A DNA stretch of 64,000 nt from Burkholderiales bacterium 8X (GCA_902506565.1 LR732703.1:2342125-2406124); one strand, 5' to 3'. Positions 19,494-33,055 are shown, counted from the stretch's first letter. Program-made: numbers and translations. Notes: generated by a model from the letters alone, not told the origin.

Positions 19494-19948
19494 GCTTCAC
19501 GCATCCGGTGCGGGTCTATTGGGAAGACACCGATGCGGGCGGCATCGTCTTCTATGCCAACTACCTGAAGTTCATGGAGCGTGCCCGCACCGAATGGCTG
19601 CGCTCGCTCGGCGTCGCCCAGCAGCGGCTGCGCGAAGAATGCAACGGCATCTTCGTGGTGAGCGAAACCCAGCTCAAGTACCACCGGCCCGCCCGGCTCG
19701 ACGACCAGCTCCAGGTCACCGCCGAACTCCGTCAGCTGGGTTCGGCCTCGCTCATAATCGCCCAGCGCGTGTTGCTCGCGCCGGATGCCGAACCGCCTTC
19801 ATCCGACACGGCATTGCTGCTGTGCGAGGGCACCATCCGGATCGGCTGGGTCGATGCCACCACGCTTCGGCCCGCACGCATCCCGCCGCAGATCACGGGA
19901 ACCTTGGCGCCTCATGCGGGCTCCATGTCTCAAACTCCAAGACCATGA
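19490..19948 (+). CDS. ybgC: Tol-Pal-associated acyl-CoA thioesterase YbgC
   Basis: This 152-residue hotdog-fold thioesterase carries the family signature EDTDAGGIVFYANYLKFMER with the catalytic Asp. YbgC hydrolyses short acyl-CoAs and is the usual first gene of tol-pal operons. It overlaps tolQ by 4 bp. Confidence 0.94.
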   Translation: MSFTHPVRVYWEDTDAGGIVFYANYLKFMERARTEWLRSLGVAQQRLREECNGIFVVSETQLKYHRPARLDDQLQVTAELRQLGSASLIIAQRVLLAPDAEPPSSDTALLLCEGTIRIGWVDATTLRPARIPPQITGTLAPHAGSMSQTPRP

Positions 19949-20658
19949 ATCAAGAACTGTCGATCATTTCCCTCCTGCTCCATGCCAGCATTCCGGTGCA
20001 GCTGGTGGTGTTGCTCCTCATCGTGGTGTCGGTCGCGAGCTGGGCCGCGATCTTTCGCAAGTTCTTCTCGCTCAAGCGAACCCGCGCCCTCAACGACGAG
20101 TTCGAGCGCGAGTTCTGGTCGGGCACCAGCCTGAACGAACTCTTCTCCTCCGCCGCGCAGAACGCCAAGTTCGCCGGCCCGATGGAACGCATCTTCGCCT
20201 CGGGCATGCGCGAATACCAAAAGCTGCGCGAACGGCAGGTGTCCGACGCCGGCACGCTGCTCGACGGCGCCCGCCGGGCGATGCGGGCGAGCTTCCAGCG
20301 CGAACTCGATGCGGTGGAACAGAACCTGTCCTTCCTCGCGACCGTGGGTTCGGTCTCGCCCTACGTCGGCCTCTTCGGCACGGTCTGGGGGATCATGCAT
20401 GCCTTCACCGGCCTCGCGGCGCTGGCGCAAGTGACGCTCTCGACCGTTGCACCCGGCATCGCCGAGGCGCTGGTCGCCACCGCGATCGGCCTCTTCGCCG
20501 CAATCCCGGCCGTCGTCGCCTACAACCGCTTCGCCCGCGAAATCGACAAGATCGCGATCGCGCTGGAGACCTTCATCGAAGAGTTCTCCAACATCCTGCA
20601 GCGCAACCTGACTGCGCACGTCAACCCGGCAACGGTTTCCGCGGCCCCCGGCCGCTGA
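19945..20658 (+). CDS. tolQ: Tol-Pal system inner-membrane motor protein TolQ
   Basis: This 237-residue MotA/TolQ/ExbB proton channel has three membrane helices, at about residues 17-37, 138-160 and 170-195. The conserved SVSPYVGLFGTVWGI and the TAIGLFAAIPAVVAYN segment are visible. With TolR it forms the proton-driven motor that energises TolA for outer-membrane invagination at division. It is intact and in normal order. Confidence 0.97.
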   Translation: MNQELSIISLLLHASIPVQLVVLLLIVVSVASWAAIFRKFFSLKRTRALNDEFEREFWSGTSLNELFSSAAQNAKFAGPMERIFASGMREYQKLRERQVSDAGTLLDGARRAMRASFQRELDAVEQNLSFLATVGSVSPYVGLFGTVWGIMHAFTGLAALAQVTLSTVAPGIAEALVATAIGLFAAIPAVVAYNRFAREIDKIAIALETFIEEFSNILQRNLTAHVNPATVSAAPGR

Positions 20659-20676
20659 ACCCCAGAAAGGCCCGCC

Positions 20677-21114
20677 ATGCCCGCCATGTCGTCCCGCGGC
20701 CGCGGCCGCCGAACCATCAACGAGATCAACATGGTCCCGTTCATCGACGTGATGCTGGTGCTGTTGATCATCTTCATGGTCACCGCCCCGCTCATCACGC
20801 CGAGCGTCATCAACCTGCCTTCGGTCGACCGCGCCAACAAGCAGCCGGACAAGCCGATCGAGATCGTCATCAAGAGCGATGACGAAGTGCAGATCAAGAA
20901 GGACCCGTCCACCGGCAGCGGCGGCACCTCGATCCCGATGACGCAGATCGGCGAGGCCGCGCGCCAGGCGCAGGGCGGCGACGACCAGCGCCCGGTCATC
21001 ATCAGCGCCGACAAGTCGGTCAAGTACGAGACCGTGGTCAAGGCCATGAACCAGCTCAAGCAGCGCGGCGTCGAGCGGGTCGGGCTGTCGGTCACCACCA
21101 CCGGAGGTCGCTGA
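20677..21114 (+). CDS. tolR: Tol-Pal system protein TolR
   Basis: The 145-residue ExbD/TolR protein has one N-terminal membrane helix whose conserved Asp is in NMVPFIDVMLVLLIIFMV, then a periplasmic domain. AGAAAGG precedes the ATG. Complete and typical in length. Confidence 0.96.
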   Translation: MPAMSSRGRGRRTINEINMVPFIDVMLVLLIIFMVTAPLITPSVINLPSVDRANKQPDKPIEIVIKSDDEVQIKKDPSTGSGGTSIPMTQIGEAARQAQGGDDQRPVIISADKSVKYETVVKAMNQLKQRGVERVGLSVTTTGGR

Positions 21115-21117
21115 GCG

Positions 21118-21399
21118 ATGTCGCTCGCCGCCGACCGCCCCGAGTTCGCACCGCCGCCGCAGCGCGGCACCACCCGCGCCGTGCTGATGGCGCTGTTCGC
21201 GCACGCCTTGCTGATCGTGCTGCTGACCTGGGGCGTGAGCTGGAAGCGCGAAGCCGAGAACGACGCGGTCGAGGCCGAACTGTGGTCGAGCACCGTCCAG
21301 CAGGCCGCGCCTCGCGCGGTGGCACCCACGCCGCCGCCCACTCCCGCACCGACGCCGCCGCGCGCAGTGTTTCGCGGATCAGGGCCGCATGCTGTTTGA
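21118..21399 (+). pseudogene. tolA: Truncated tolA (N-terminal anchor only)
   Basis: The reading frame begins as a normal TolA: a short cytoplasmic arm, one membrane helix (AVLMALFAHALLIVLLTWGVSW, about residues 21-42) and the start of the Pro/Ala-rich periplasmic segment. After residue about 83 (APTPPRAV) it enters a palindromic repeat and stops with the non-TolA tail FRGSGPHAV at 93 residues. TolA is normally 250-420 residues, with a long helical domain II and a C-terminal domain that contacts Pal and TolB. Neither that part nor tolB, pal or ybgF follows; the next gene is an unrelated TRAP permease on the other strand. The break lies at about 21363. Confidence 0.85.
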
Positions 21400-21430
21400 G
21401 CGAAGCGAGTTCATGCGGACCCCGCGAAAC
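21369..21430. repeat. REP-like palindromic element at the tolA break
   Basis: Nested inverted repeats are directly visible. The outer arms are GTTTCGCGG (21369-21377) and CCGCGAAAC (21422-21430), perfect over 9 bp. The inner arms are CCGCATG (21385-21391) and CATGCGG (21412-21418). A direct repeat CGCGCAGTG flanks the region at 21361 and 21471. A second hairpin, CCCCG and CGGGG around AGCGAAGCGA, lies at about 21449-21468. This looks like a dispersed intergenic palindrome of the kind I recall from Variovorax-type genomes (not verified). Confidence 0.7.
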
Positions 21431-21542
21431 GCGAGCACCGCAGGTTGCCCCGAGCGAAGCGACGGGGTCACGCGCAGTGGGATCGACCGGCCCGTACCGC
21501 GTACCGGGCGGACCCCAACACGGAAGAAGCCGAACCCACCCG

Positions 21543-22862
21543 CTATCCGATCAACCGAGGCAACCAGGTAGCAATGGATGGAACGAAAAAGACCGCAGCC
21601 AATAGCAGCAAACTCATGACAACGTAAGGCACCACCGCCTTGAAGATGTGCCCCATCGTCACCGCAGGCGGCGCGACGCCCCGCATCGTCATCAGGAGCA
21701 AACCGTGCGGCGGCAACAGCAGGCCGAGCTGCATGCAGATCAGGAACATCACGCCGAACCAGACCGGATCGATGCCCAGCGTCTGAACGATCGGCATGAA
21801 GATCGGCAAGGTGATCATCATCATGCTGATCTGGTCGACGAAGATGCCGAGGAAGATCAGCATCAGCATCATTCCGGCAATGATCATTCCGGTCGAAAGG
21901 CCCTGGCCGGTGATCATCTGTACCAGGCCATTGCTCGCTCCAGAGAACGACAGGATCTGCGCAAACGTCGTTGCGCCCAGGATGATGAAGAGGATCATTC
22001 CCGAGATGCCCGCCGTTCCGCGCAGCGACTTCATCACCGCTTCGACGGTCAGCACCCGGTAGCCCGCCGCCAGCACCATCGTCGCGAAGGCGCCGAGCGC
22101 GGCGCATTCGGTCGGGGTTGCCCAGCCGTTGGCCAAGGCGCCCACCACCACGCCGAAGATCGACAAGGTCGGCAGCACGTAGGCGAAGAAGGGTTGCCAC
22201 CGGGCCCAGCCGACATGGCCTGCGCCCTCCTCGTCCGCGGGCGCGAGCGACGGGGTGATCTTGACCCGCAGCACGATCCAGGCGACGAAGGCGATCGACA
22301 GGATCACGCCCGGCATCACGCCGCCGACCAGGAGCTTCGAGATCGAAATGCCTGAAAGCGAGCCGAGCAGCACCGTCAGGGCCGAGGGCGGGATCAGCAT
22401 GTCGACCGCGCCGATCGCCATGATCGGTCCGGTGGCGAGGGTCGGGTGGTAGCCGCGCGCCAGCATCACCGGGAGCATCAGCGAGCCGAGCATCGCGGTG
22501 GTGGCGATGGTCGAGCCCGAAATGGCCGAGAACACGGTGCCGGCGACGACCGCCACCACGGCCAGCCGTCCGGGTACGCGGCGGATCAGCCGTTCGACGC
22601 CCTCGATCACCTTGAGCGCGAGGCCGGTGTGGAACAGCACCTCGCCCATCAGGACGAAGAGCGGGATCGGCGTCAGCGAGAACGCGGTGACCGAGCTCAC
22701 GCTGCTGCGCGCCAGCTGCATGAGGCCGGCCTCGCCGCCCATGTAGAGCCAGGCGCCGACGATGTTGACCGTGATGAAGGTGAGCGCCACCGGCATGCCG
22801 ATGAAGAGCAGCACGGTCGATCCGCCCAGCATCAGCCAGGCTGCCAATGCCCACGAACTCAT
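21543..22862 (-). CDS. dctM: TRAP transporter large permease subunit (DctM family)
   Basis: The 439-residue protein is highly hydrophobic with about 12 predicted membrane helices and DctM-type motifs (PSSAL in VDMLIPPSALTVLLG, LFIDQI-like FVDQISMMM near the end). It is the sodium-coupled permease of a tripartite ATP-independent transporter. It starts 13 bp downstream of dctQ and its C-terminus appears complete, so only tolA, not dctM, is damaged at this junction. Confidence 0.95.
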   Translation of the reverse strand: MSSWALAAWLMLGGSTVLLFIGMPVALTFITVNIVGAWLYMGGEAGLMQLARSSVSSVTAFSLTPIPLFVLMGEVLFHTGLALKVIEGVERLIRRVPGRLAVVAVVAGTVFSAISGSTIATTAMLGSLMLPVMLARGYHPTLATGPIMAIGAVDMLIPPSALTVLLGSLSGISISKLLVGGVMPGVILSIAFVAWIVLRVKITPSLAPADEEGAGHVGWARWQPFFAYVLPTLSIFGVVVGALANGWATPTECAALGAFATMVLAAGYRVLTVEAVMKSLRGTAGISGMILFIILGATTFAQILSFSGASNGLVQMITGQGLSTGMIIAGMMLMLIFLGIFVDQISMMMITLPIFMPIVQTLGIDPVWFGVMFLICMQLGLLLPPHGLLLMTMRGVAPPAVTMGHIFKAVVPYVVMSLLLLAAVFFVPSIATWLPRLIG

Positions 22863-22875
22863 GACGGGGCCCGCC

Positions 22876-24488
<1,613 letters not shown>

Positions 24489-24603
24489 TCAGGGTCGCTG
24501 CGCCTGCGGAATCGTCAGGAAGAACCCTTAGCCTCGAGCAGGCGAGGAATGCAAATCCGATGCGGAAAGGGGCGCGCCGATCGATCTTGCGAGCACGTTC
24601 GGC

Positions 24604-24861
24604 TCAGCGCCGGCGCCGCGAATTCTTGCTGCTGCTCAACATTCCGAGCCGGCTGCGCTGCCGCTCGATGCGCTCGTCGCGCCGACGGTTCTCGCGCTCC
24701 ACCACCTTTTGCTTGGTGTAGCCGGACGCGTCGGCCCAGGCCCACCAGGCGATCGCCAGCGCGAACGGAATCAAGACGATCCACCAGCTCCACGTGGCGA
24801 CCGGACCGATCTCCAGGTATTTGAGGGCGACACCCAGCAGGCCCAACATCAGAAACCACAT
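24604..24861 (-). CDS. Small Trp-rich membrane protein (TIGR04438-type)
   Basis: This 85-residue protein has two hydrophobic segments (MWFLMLGLLGVALKYLEIG and TWSWWIVLIPFALAIAWWAW) followed by a very basic tail ending in repeated Arg. The pattern MWFL..LKYLEIGPV..SWWIVL..PF matches the small Trp-rich family TIGR04438, known in Burkholderiales and of unknown function. It lies alone between the TRAP operon and a divergent cytochrome gene. Confidence 0.85.
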   Translation of the reverse strand: MWFLMLGLLGVALKYLEIGPVATWSWWIVLIPFALAIAWWAWADASGYTKQKVVERENRRRDERIERQRSRLGMLSSSKNSRRRR

Positions 24862-24963
24862 GCGAATCCCCTTTGGAATGAGCCCTCGAACCGCATCGCT
24901 TCAGGTCGGCTACCTAGAATCGGAACTCGAAAACGACTTTAACGCAGCTCCGGCGTCCCACCC

Positions 24964-25281
24964 ATGAAAAGCAAGCTCCTCCCGATCGCATTGGCCGCAT
25001 TGGCCCTCGGTTCTGCGACTTCTGCCCTGGCCGACCTGGCCTTGGCGACTTCGAAGAATTGCATGAGCTGCCATGCGGTCGATCGCAAGGTGCTCGGGCC
25101 GTCGTTCAAGGACGTGGCCAGCAAGTACAAGGACGACAAGGCGGCGCCGGACAAGCTCAGCGCGAAGGTGATCAAGGGTGGCTCGGGCGTATGGGGGCCG
25201 GTGCCGATGCCGGCCAATACGCAGGTGAGCGATGCCGAGGCCAAGAAGCTGGTGGCCTGGATCCTGGCAACCAAGCCCTGA
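24964..25281 (+). CDS. Small soluble cytochrome c, class I (c551/c552-like)
   Basis: The 105-residue protein has a signal peptide (cut near ALA at about residue 23), a single haem motif CMSCH (KNCMSCHAVD) and a likely Met axial ligand in GPVPMPAN. The size and spacing fit c551/c552 electron carriers of the periplasm. It is monocistronic and divergent from the Trp-rich gene. Confidence 0.93.
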   Translation: MKSKLLPIALAALALGSATSALADLALATSKNCMSCHAVDRKVLGPSFKDVASKYKDDKAAPDKLSAKVIKGGSGVWGPVPMPANTQVSDAEAKKLVAWILATKP

Positions 25282-25297
25282 TCGCCGGGGCCGCCGC

Positions 25298-25824
25298 TCA
25301 GAACTGCGGCGGCAGGTCCACCGGCCGGACGTCGCGCGGCGCAAGCGCATCGGGCTGGCGCCGATCGAATCGGTCTTCGAGTTGACCGAGGTGCGCCGCC
25401 ATGGTGTTGTCGCTCTGCTCGGCGCGCGCCCGCAGCGTCGCCTCCAGCGATTCGACCCGTGCCAGCAGCGCCGCATGGCGCTCGGCGTTGCTCGCCATGT
25501 GCGCGTTTTCCTGGGTTTCGAGAAAGTTGCGCAATTCGGTGAAGCGTGACGCCTCGGCACGATCGGCCAGGTCGCGCTGGGCCTGCATTTCCTTGGTGTG
25601 GCGCCGGGTCTCCATCAAGACCGTGGTCTGCAAGTAGACGATGTAGGCCACGAAGAAGATCGCGAGCAGCACCGTGAGGCCGAGCATGATCAGGCCGAAG
25701 GGTGCGCTGACCTCGGTGACGCCGAGCGACATCGGAACCGGCGCCGCCAGCGTTCCCCAGTTCAAGGCGGCCAGTGCGGCGATCAGCAGCACGAGCAAGA
25801 GCAGTACGCCGGTTCTGAGTCCCA

Positions 25825-25825
<1 letters not shown>
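25298..25825 (-). CDS. LapA-domain membrane protein with coiled-coil tail
   Basis: The 175-residue protein has two membrane helices (about residues 5-24 and 42-66) in a LapA/DUF1049 arrangement, then a long helical region, likely coiled coil, to about residue 150. The C-terminus is polar. Its ATG shares one base with the TGA of the 717-residue gene upstream, and AAGGAGAA for it lies inside that gene, so the two are probably translationally coupled. LapA proteins in E. coli are linked to LPS assembly, but this coupling to an unknown gene is unusual. Confidence 0.75.
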
Positions 25826-27978
<2,153 letters not shown>

Positions 27979-28001
27979 CGAACGACGCCCGGGCGACCGC
28001 C

Positions 28002-29876
28002 CTATTCCTCACGCAACTCGATCTCGTGGCAGGAGACCCGCGTGTCGAACCAACCCACAGGGTTCATGAAAGGCGTGCCCGCGCGCACAGGAGAAGTCCA
28101 GGAACCCGACACATGGCGCCAGAGATGAACCGAGATGATGAATCCTTCTCCGTCCCTGCTTCCATCGACGTGCAGGGCCAGCGCCTCGTCCCAGGACAGG
28201 AGCCGCGATCGACCGGCCTCCTCGATCCGCCGGACATGCGGTATGAAGCGCAGGTGGAGTTCCTGCTCGAGGAACGCCCAGTGATCGATCGGCCGCACCC
28301 TGGGCAGCAACAGGAGACTGCGGCGCGCCCGGTCCATGGTCATGGTCGCGGTCGCGAACAGGCCCGTGAGCGCGCGAATGCACTCGACCAGCAGCATAGG
28401 GGGCGGAGGCAGTCGCGGTTGCCGCTTGATTTCTGAGCGCAAGTCCGTGATGACCTGGCTGGCATGGATGCAGACGAAGCGAGCGACCGAAGGGCTCGGT
28501 ACTTCCGCAATCGTCCGCAGGCTCTCGAGGTCGAGGACCGCGGTCTTCGCGGCCTCGCGGGCGTTCGTCGGCCCCAGCCTGTCTGCCACCTTCAGCAGGT
28601 CGTCGAGCTCTTCGGCAAAAGACTCGACGGTGGCGTGGCAAGCCTCGTGCAAGACCCATCGCACTTGATCCTCGCTCAGCTGCGGATGCGGCGGCGCCAG
28701 CTTCGCGATGTTGGCGAGTTCGACCTGGGTGTGGATGAGCGGCGCTTGCAGCCACTCGAACCATCGGCAGAGCGCCCAGGACAGGTGCGACTCCAGTTCG
28801 CGGTCGTATGCATCCTGCCTTCGAACGCGCCTGGGGGAACGCGGGATGACTCGATCCGGCCGGGCGAGCGTCAACCGGATGTAACGCAACCTCGCCCGAT
28901 GCAGCAACTCGCCGTCGACGACCCGTTGCGTTTGCAGGATTTCGATCTGGACGTCGAGGCTCGGTTTCAAGGCCGCACCCATGTCGACCGACATGTCATG
29001 CAAGGCGTGTTGCGTGTGCATGATCGTCCGAGCGACGATGGTCGCGTTGATCCAGTCACGGATCTCGAAGAAGTTCTCGGCCCTGGCTTCCCACAGAGCG
29101 GGCTCCGTGAGCTCGCTGCAGGCGGCCAGGCATTCGCCCAGGGAACCATGGTACGAATGGATCCGCGGCTCTTGCAGCGGTGTCTCCAGCAGCAGCGCCA
29201 GGAGCGGCGTGGTCATGCGATCGGGCCACCATCGAAGCAGCCAGCCGGTGATGTGCATGAAGGTCGGGCGGTCCGCGATCGCGAACAACACCGGTGTCAG
29301 CTTTCCCAGGAGCGCCGGGTCGACCTCTGCCCGGTCCCGGTGAAGGGCTTCATGGAAGTGAAGCAGGCCCTCGCTGCGCCAATCGCTCGCAGGCATCGCG
29401 CGGCCGACGGTCGAGCGATAGATGTCGTACATCCGGAAGTTGATCCGGACGCAGCAATCCTTGGCTTCTTCGATGAGGCTGGCGTCCGGAACGATCTTGA
29501 GCACGCGCCGGAGGTCCTGCACCAGGCTGTCGCATTCTGCGTAGCCGGTCTGCAGCGCCGGGCCGTAGAAGCGCGCCAGGGCGCGGTCGATCGCGTGCTC
29601 GCGCTTCAGGCGCTGCGGGGCATCGAGGCGCCAGTGGGCAAGGAGCATCCGGAGCGAAAAGTCGAGGCCTTCCGCAACCTGGTACTTCGCGACGGCTTGC
29701 AGATCCGCCAGGAACTCGGCGTGGGTGGCCAACGGGCCGAGCCCAGGCGCCGTGATGAACCGGCCGGTGATCTCCAGGTGATCGGGTGGCGGTTTCGAAT
29801 CGATCTCGAAACGCGGAAACCAGGCCTTGAACTTGAGAACCTTCGTTTGACCGTCGAGGAAGAGAACATAGAACAT
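28002..29876 (-). CDS. Large protein of unknown function, paralogue A
   Basis: The 624-residue product starts MFYVLFLDGQTKVLKF from ATG 29876 with GGGAG upstream; an upstream in-frame extension was rejected because it lacks similarity and a Shine-Dalgarno. It has no evident signal peptide or membrane helix and is helix rich. It resembles the next gene at both ends: MFYV/MFFV, LLAHWR then HAIDRALARFYG, and near the C-terminus RIEEAGRSRLLSWDEALALHV..ISVHLWR. An HEACH sequence (HExxH-like) occurs around residue 420, but it is not matched in the paralogue, so a protease role is not claimed. It precedes paralogue B by 23 bp on the same strand. Function unknown. Confidence 0.7.
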   Translation of the reverse strand: MFYVLFLDGQTKVLKFKAWFPRFEIDSKPPPDHLEITGRFITAPGLGPLATHAEFLADLQAVAKYQVAEGLDFSLRMLLAHWRLDAPQRLKREHAIDRALARFYGPALQTGYAECDSLVQDLRRVLKIVPDASLIEEAKDCCVRINFRMYDIYRSTVGRAMPASDWRSEGLLHFHEALHRDRAEVDPALLGKLTPVLFAIADRPTFMHITGWLLRWWPDRMTTPLLALLLETPLQEPRIHSYHGSLGECLAACSELTEPALWEARAENFFEIRDWINATIVARTIMHTQHALHDMSVDMGAALKPSLDVQIEILQTQRVVDGELLHRARLRYIRLTLARPDRVIPRSPRRVRRQDAYDRELESHLSWALCRWFEWLQAPLIHTQVELANIAKLAPPHPQLSEDQVRWVLHEACHATVESFAEELDDLLKVADRLGPTNAREAAKTAVLDLESLRTIAEVPSPSVARFVCIHASQVITDLRSEIKRQPRLPPPPMLLVECIRALTGLFATATMTMDRARRSLLLLPRVRPIDHWAFLEQELHLRFIPHVRRIEEAGRSRLLSWDEALALHVDGSRDGEGFIISVHLWRHVSGSWTSPVRAGTPFMNPVGWFDTRVSCHEIELREE

Positions 29877-30049
29877 CGACTCGCTCCCGGAGTGGATGGC
29901 GATGCCGATGGCGACGCCAGGCGAAGCGATCCGTGCTTCGTGGTGTCGACGAATATGCAGGCCGCGGCGCGGCTTCACCATCCCCGCGATGCCTGCGAGA
30001 AAAGGTACTCATCCCGTCGGACCGGACCGGCCGGCCGACCGTCTCGTCC

Positions 30050-32044
30050 TCAGTAGGCCTGCCCCAACTGCTCGAGGATCGCGGGGTTCTCGAGGGTCGA
30101 GGTGTCCTGCGTGATCGCCTCGCCCTTGGCGATGCTGCGCAGCAGGCGCCGCATGATCTTGCCGCTGCGGGTCTTGGGGAGGTTCTCGCCGAAGCGGATG
30201 TCCTTCGGCTTGGCGATCGGCCCGATCTCCTTGGCGACCCAGCTGCGCAGCTCGGCGGCGATTCGGGCAGCCTCGTCGCCTTCGGGCCGGCCCCGCTTGA
30301 GCACCACGAAGGCGCAGACCGCTTCGCCGGTCATGTCGTCCGGTCGGCCGACCACCGCCGCCTCGGCCACGAGGTCGGTCTTGGCCACCAGCGCCGACTC
30401 GATCTCCATCGTGCCGAGCCGATGTCCGGAGACATTGAGCACGTCGTCGATGCGGCCGGTGATGCGGAAGTAGCCGCGATCCTCGGACCGCACCGCGCCG
30501 TCGCCTGCCAGGTAGATGGTGCCGCCCATCTCCTCGGGAAAGTAGCTTTTCTTGAAGCGCTCCGGATCGTTCCAGATGGTGCGGATCATCGACGGCCACG
30601 GACGCTTGATGACCAGCATGCCGCCGGCGCCGTTCGGAAGGTCCTTGCCGGTCTCGTCGACGATCGCGGCCGCGATGCCCGGCAGTGGCAGCGTGCAGGA
30701 GCCGGGCACCAGCGGGGTCGCGCCCGGCAGCGGGGTGATGACATGGCCGCCGGTCTCGGTCTGCCAGAAGGTGTCGACCACCGGGCACTTCTCGCCGCCG
30801 ACGTTCCGGTGGTACCACATCCAGGCTTCGGGATTGATCGGCTCGCCGACCGTGCCCAGGATGCGAAGCGAAGAAAGATCCCAGTTCTTCGGATGCACCT
30901 TCTCGTCGCTGTCGGCCGCCTTGATGAGCGATCGGATCGCGGTCGGCGCGGTGTAGAAGATGCTGACCTTGTGCTTCTCGATCATCTGCCAGAAGCGCCC
31001 TGCATGCGGAAAGGTCGGGATGCCTTCGAACACCACCTGGGTCGCGCCGGCGGCCAGCGGTCCGTAGGCGACGTAGCTGTGGCCGGTGATCCAGCCGATG
31101 TCCGCGGTACACCAGAACACGTCCTCCGGCCGGAGATCGAAGGTCCAGTCCATCGTGAGCTTGGCCCACAGCAGGTAGCCGCCGGTGGAATGCTGCACGC
31201 CCTTGGGCTTGCCGGTGGAGCCCGAGGTGTAGAGGATGAAGAGCGGATGCTCCGCGCCGACGGCCACCGGCGGGCATTCGGTGCCTTGTCCCGCGAGCGC
31301 CTCGGCAAAGCCGATGTCGCGGCCTTCGACCATGTTGCAGGCAGTGGGCGTGCGCCGGTAGACGAACACCGTCTTGATCGATTCGCAACCGCCCAGGGCA
31401 ATGCCGTCGTCGACGATCGACTTGAGCGGCAGCTCCTTGCCGCCGCGCAGCTGCGAGTTGGCCGTGATCACCGCCACCGCGCCGGCATCGATGATCCGTT
31501 CCTGCAGCGCCTTGGCGGAGAAGCCGCCGAACACCACGCTGTGGGTGGCGCCGATGCGCGCGCAAGCCTGCATCGCGACCACGCCTTCGATGGTCATCGG
31601 CATGTAGACGATGACCCGGTCGCCCTTCTGGATGCCCCTGGCCTTGAGCGCATTGGCGAATTGCGAGACGCGGGCGAGCAGCTCCTTGTAGCTGACCGTG
31701 GTGACCTTGCCGTCGTCCGCCTCGAACACGATCGCGGTCTTGTTCTCGACCGGCGTCCCGATGTGCCTGTCGAGGCAATTGGCCGAGGCGTTGAGTTCGC
31801 CGTCGTCGAACCAGGTATAGAAAGGCGCCTTCGATTCGTCCAGCGTGCGGGTGAAGGGCCGCATCCATTGCAGGTTGTCCTTGGCCAGGCGACTCCAGAA
31901 GGCATCGCCATCGTCCGCCGCTTCCTTGCAGAGCGCCTCGTAGGCGGCCATGCTCGCGATGCGGGCGCCCTGTCTCGCTCGCGCGTCGGGCGGGAACACG
32001 CGGTTTTCGACCAGCGTGGATTCGATGTTGGATGTCTTGGTCAT
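30050..32044 (-). CDS. acs: Acetate--CoA ligase (acetyl-CoA synthetase)
   Basis: The 664-residue AMP-forming ligase activates acetate to acetyl-CoA. It has the P-loop [11 protein letters not shown], the [18 protein letters not shown] hinge motif, and the acetylatable lysine in [18 protein letters not shown] precedes ATG 32044. The open frame extends far upstream without family similarity and was not used. It is divergent from the YqhA-family gene. Confidence 0.97.
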   Translation of the reverse strand: MTKTSNIESTLVENRVFPPDARARQGARIASMAAYEALCKEAADDGDAFWSRLAKDNLQWMRPFTRTLDESKAPFYTWFDDGELNASANCLDRHIGTPVENKTAIVFEADDGKVTTVSYKELLARVSQFANALKARGIQKGDRVIVYMPMTIEGVVAMQACARIGATHSVVFGGFSAKALQERIIDAGAVAVITANSQLRGGKELPLKSIVDDGIALGGCESIKTVFVYRRTPTACNMVEGRDIGFAEALAGQGTECPPVAVGAEHPLFILYTSGSTGKPKGVQHSTGGYLLWAKLTMDWTFDLRPEDVFWCTADIGWITGHSYVAYGPLAAGATQVVFEGIPTFPHAGRFWQMIEKHKVSIFYTAPTAIRSLIKAADSDEKVHPKNWDLSSLRILGTVGEPINPEAWMWYHRNVGGEKCPVVDTFWQTETGGHVITPLPGATPLVPGSCTLPLPGIAAAIVDETGKDLPNGAGGMLVIKRPWPSMIRTIWNDPERFKKSYFPEEMGGTIYLAGDGAVRSEDRGYFRITGRIDDVLNVSGHRLGTMEIESALVAKTDLVAEAAVVGRPDDMTGEAVCAFVVLKRGRPEGDEAARIAAELRSWVAKEIGPIAKPKDIRFGENLPKTRSGKIMRRLLRSIAKGEAITQDTSTLENPAILEQLGQAY

Positions 32045-32203
32045 GCTTGTCTCCTGGACCGTGGAAAGGCTCGGTTCGGCGCTAATGTCTGCGTCGGCAC
32101 TTACGGACGACTGACGCTCGAAACGCGCCCGGATGACGAAAATATTAACCCGCAAGAGTCGCGGGCCTCGACCTCCATTTGGCTTTGCCGCCGGGCCTGA
32201 TCC

Positions 32204-32209
32204 TAGAAT
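32204..32209 (+). promoter_or_regulatory. Candidate -10 box (TAGAAT) for the YqhA-family gene
   Basis: TAGAAT lies 100 bp before the ATG at 32309; a poor TTGGCT lies 19 bp upstream. The divergent acs/YqhA region (264 bp) shows nothing else I can assign except an AT-rich TTAATATT patch near 32140 that may belong to the acs promoter. Confidence 0.35.
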
Positions 32210-32308
32210 CCGCCCGCCTGCCGGTACCTTGCGGTGCCTGCCCGACCGCGCCCCGTAACGTCCGCAAAGCCTGCAAGGCCTGCATCGCCACCCAGCCTCC
32301 CGCTCGCC

Positions 32309-32923
32309 ATGTCCAACTTCGATCCCACCCCGCCGTCCACCGGAAAGGTCTCTCCCTTGCGCCCGCTTCCCAACCTGATCTTCGCGAGCCGCTGGCTGCA
32401 ACTGCCTCTGTACCTGGGATTGATCGTTGCGCAGGCCGTCTACGTGGTGCATTTCCTGGTCGAGTTGTTCCACCTGGTCGAGGCCGCATTCGGCAGCAAG
32501 GAGGCGCTCCAGTCCCTCATCACCAGCATCGGCTACAAGACCACGGCCCCCATCACCACCCTCAACGAGACCGTCATCATGCTGGTGGTGCTCGCATTGA
32601 TCGACGTCGTGATGATCTCCAACCTCTTGATCATGGTCATCGTCGGCGGCTACGAGACCTTCGTGAGCCGCATGAACCTCGAAGGCCACCGCGACCAGCC
32701 CGAGTGGCTCAGCCATGTCAATGCGTCCGTTCTCAAGGTCAAGCTCGCCACCGCCATCATCGGTATCAGCTCCATCCACCTCCTCAAGACCTTCATCAAC
32801 GCCGACAACTACACCGACCGCGTCCTCATCGCCCAGACGGTCATCCACATCACCTTCCTCCTCTCCGCCATGGCCATCGCCTACACCGACAAGCTGATGT
32901 CCGCCCCCCCCGCCAAGCACTAA
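32309..32923 (+). CDS. YqhA/UPF0114 family inner-membrane protein
   Basis: The 204-residue protein has four predicted membrane segments and the family hallmarks [30 protein letters not shown] and GGYETFVSR. The function of UPF0114 is not established. ATG 32309 matches the typical start. Confidence 0.88.
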   Translation: MSNFDPTPPSTGKVSPLRPLPNLIFASRWLQLPLYLGLIVAQAVYVVHFLVELFHLVEAAFGSKEALQSLITSIGYKTTAPITTLNETVIMLVVLALIDVVMISNLLIMVIVGGYETFVSRMNLEGHRDQPEWLSHVNASVLKVKLATAIIGISSIHLLKTFINADNYTDRVLIAQTVIHITFLLSAMAIAYTDKLMSAPPAKH

Positions 32924-32956
32924 CCCAGAACACAACACGAAACGAAGGCTTTCACC

Positions 32957-33055
32957 AAGCGAACACCACGGAACCGGCTCCGCCGGGCCGTCGGTGTTGC
33001 CCCCGGCAGGGGGTGGAGAAGCGACACGAAGTGCGCGGAGCCTGGGGGCGAGCAA
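32957..33055 (-). repeat. Dispersed Comamonadaceae-type intergenic repeat, copy 1
   Basis: Read on the minus strand this about 100-bp stretch (starting GCTCGCCCCCAGGCTCCGCG) is clearly homologous to a stretch at 46451-46560 on the plus strand (GCTCGCCCCCAGGCTGCGCT). It contains CCCCCTGCCGGGGG and CCGGC-GGA-GCCGG hairpins. It lies between convergent genes and may act as a terminator. Confidence 0.8.

Noticed and set aside
28600..28660. HEACH as a zinc-protease site in paralogue A
   Set aside because: It is not conserved in paralogue B and no third ligand pattern is convincing; kept only as a note.
32044..33055. Large upstream extension of acs to 33055
   Set aside because: It crosses the divergent YqhA-family gene and lacks similarity; ATG 32044 has AGGAGA and the usual Acs start.
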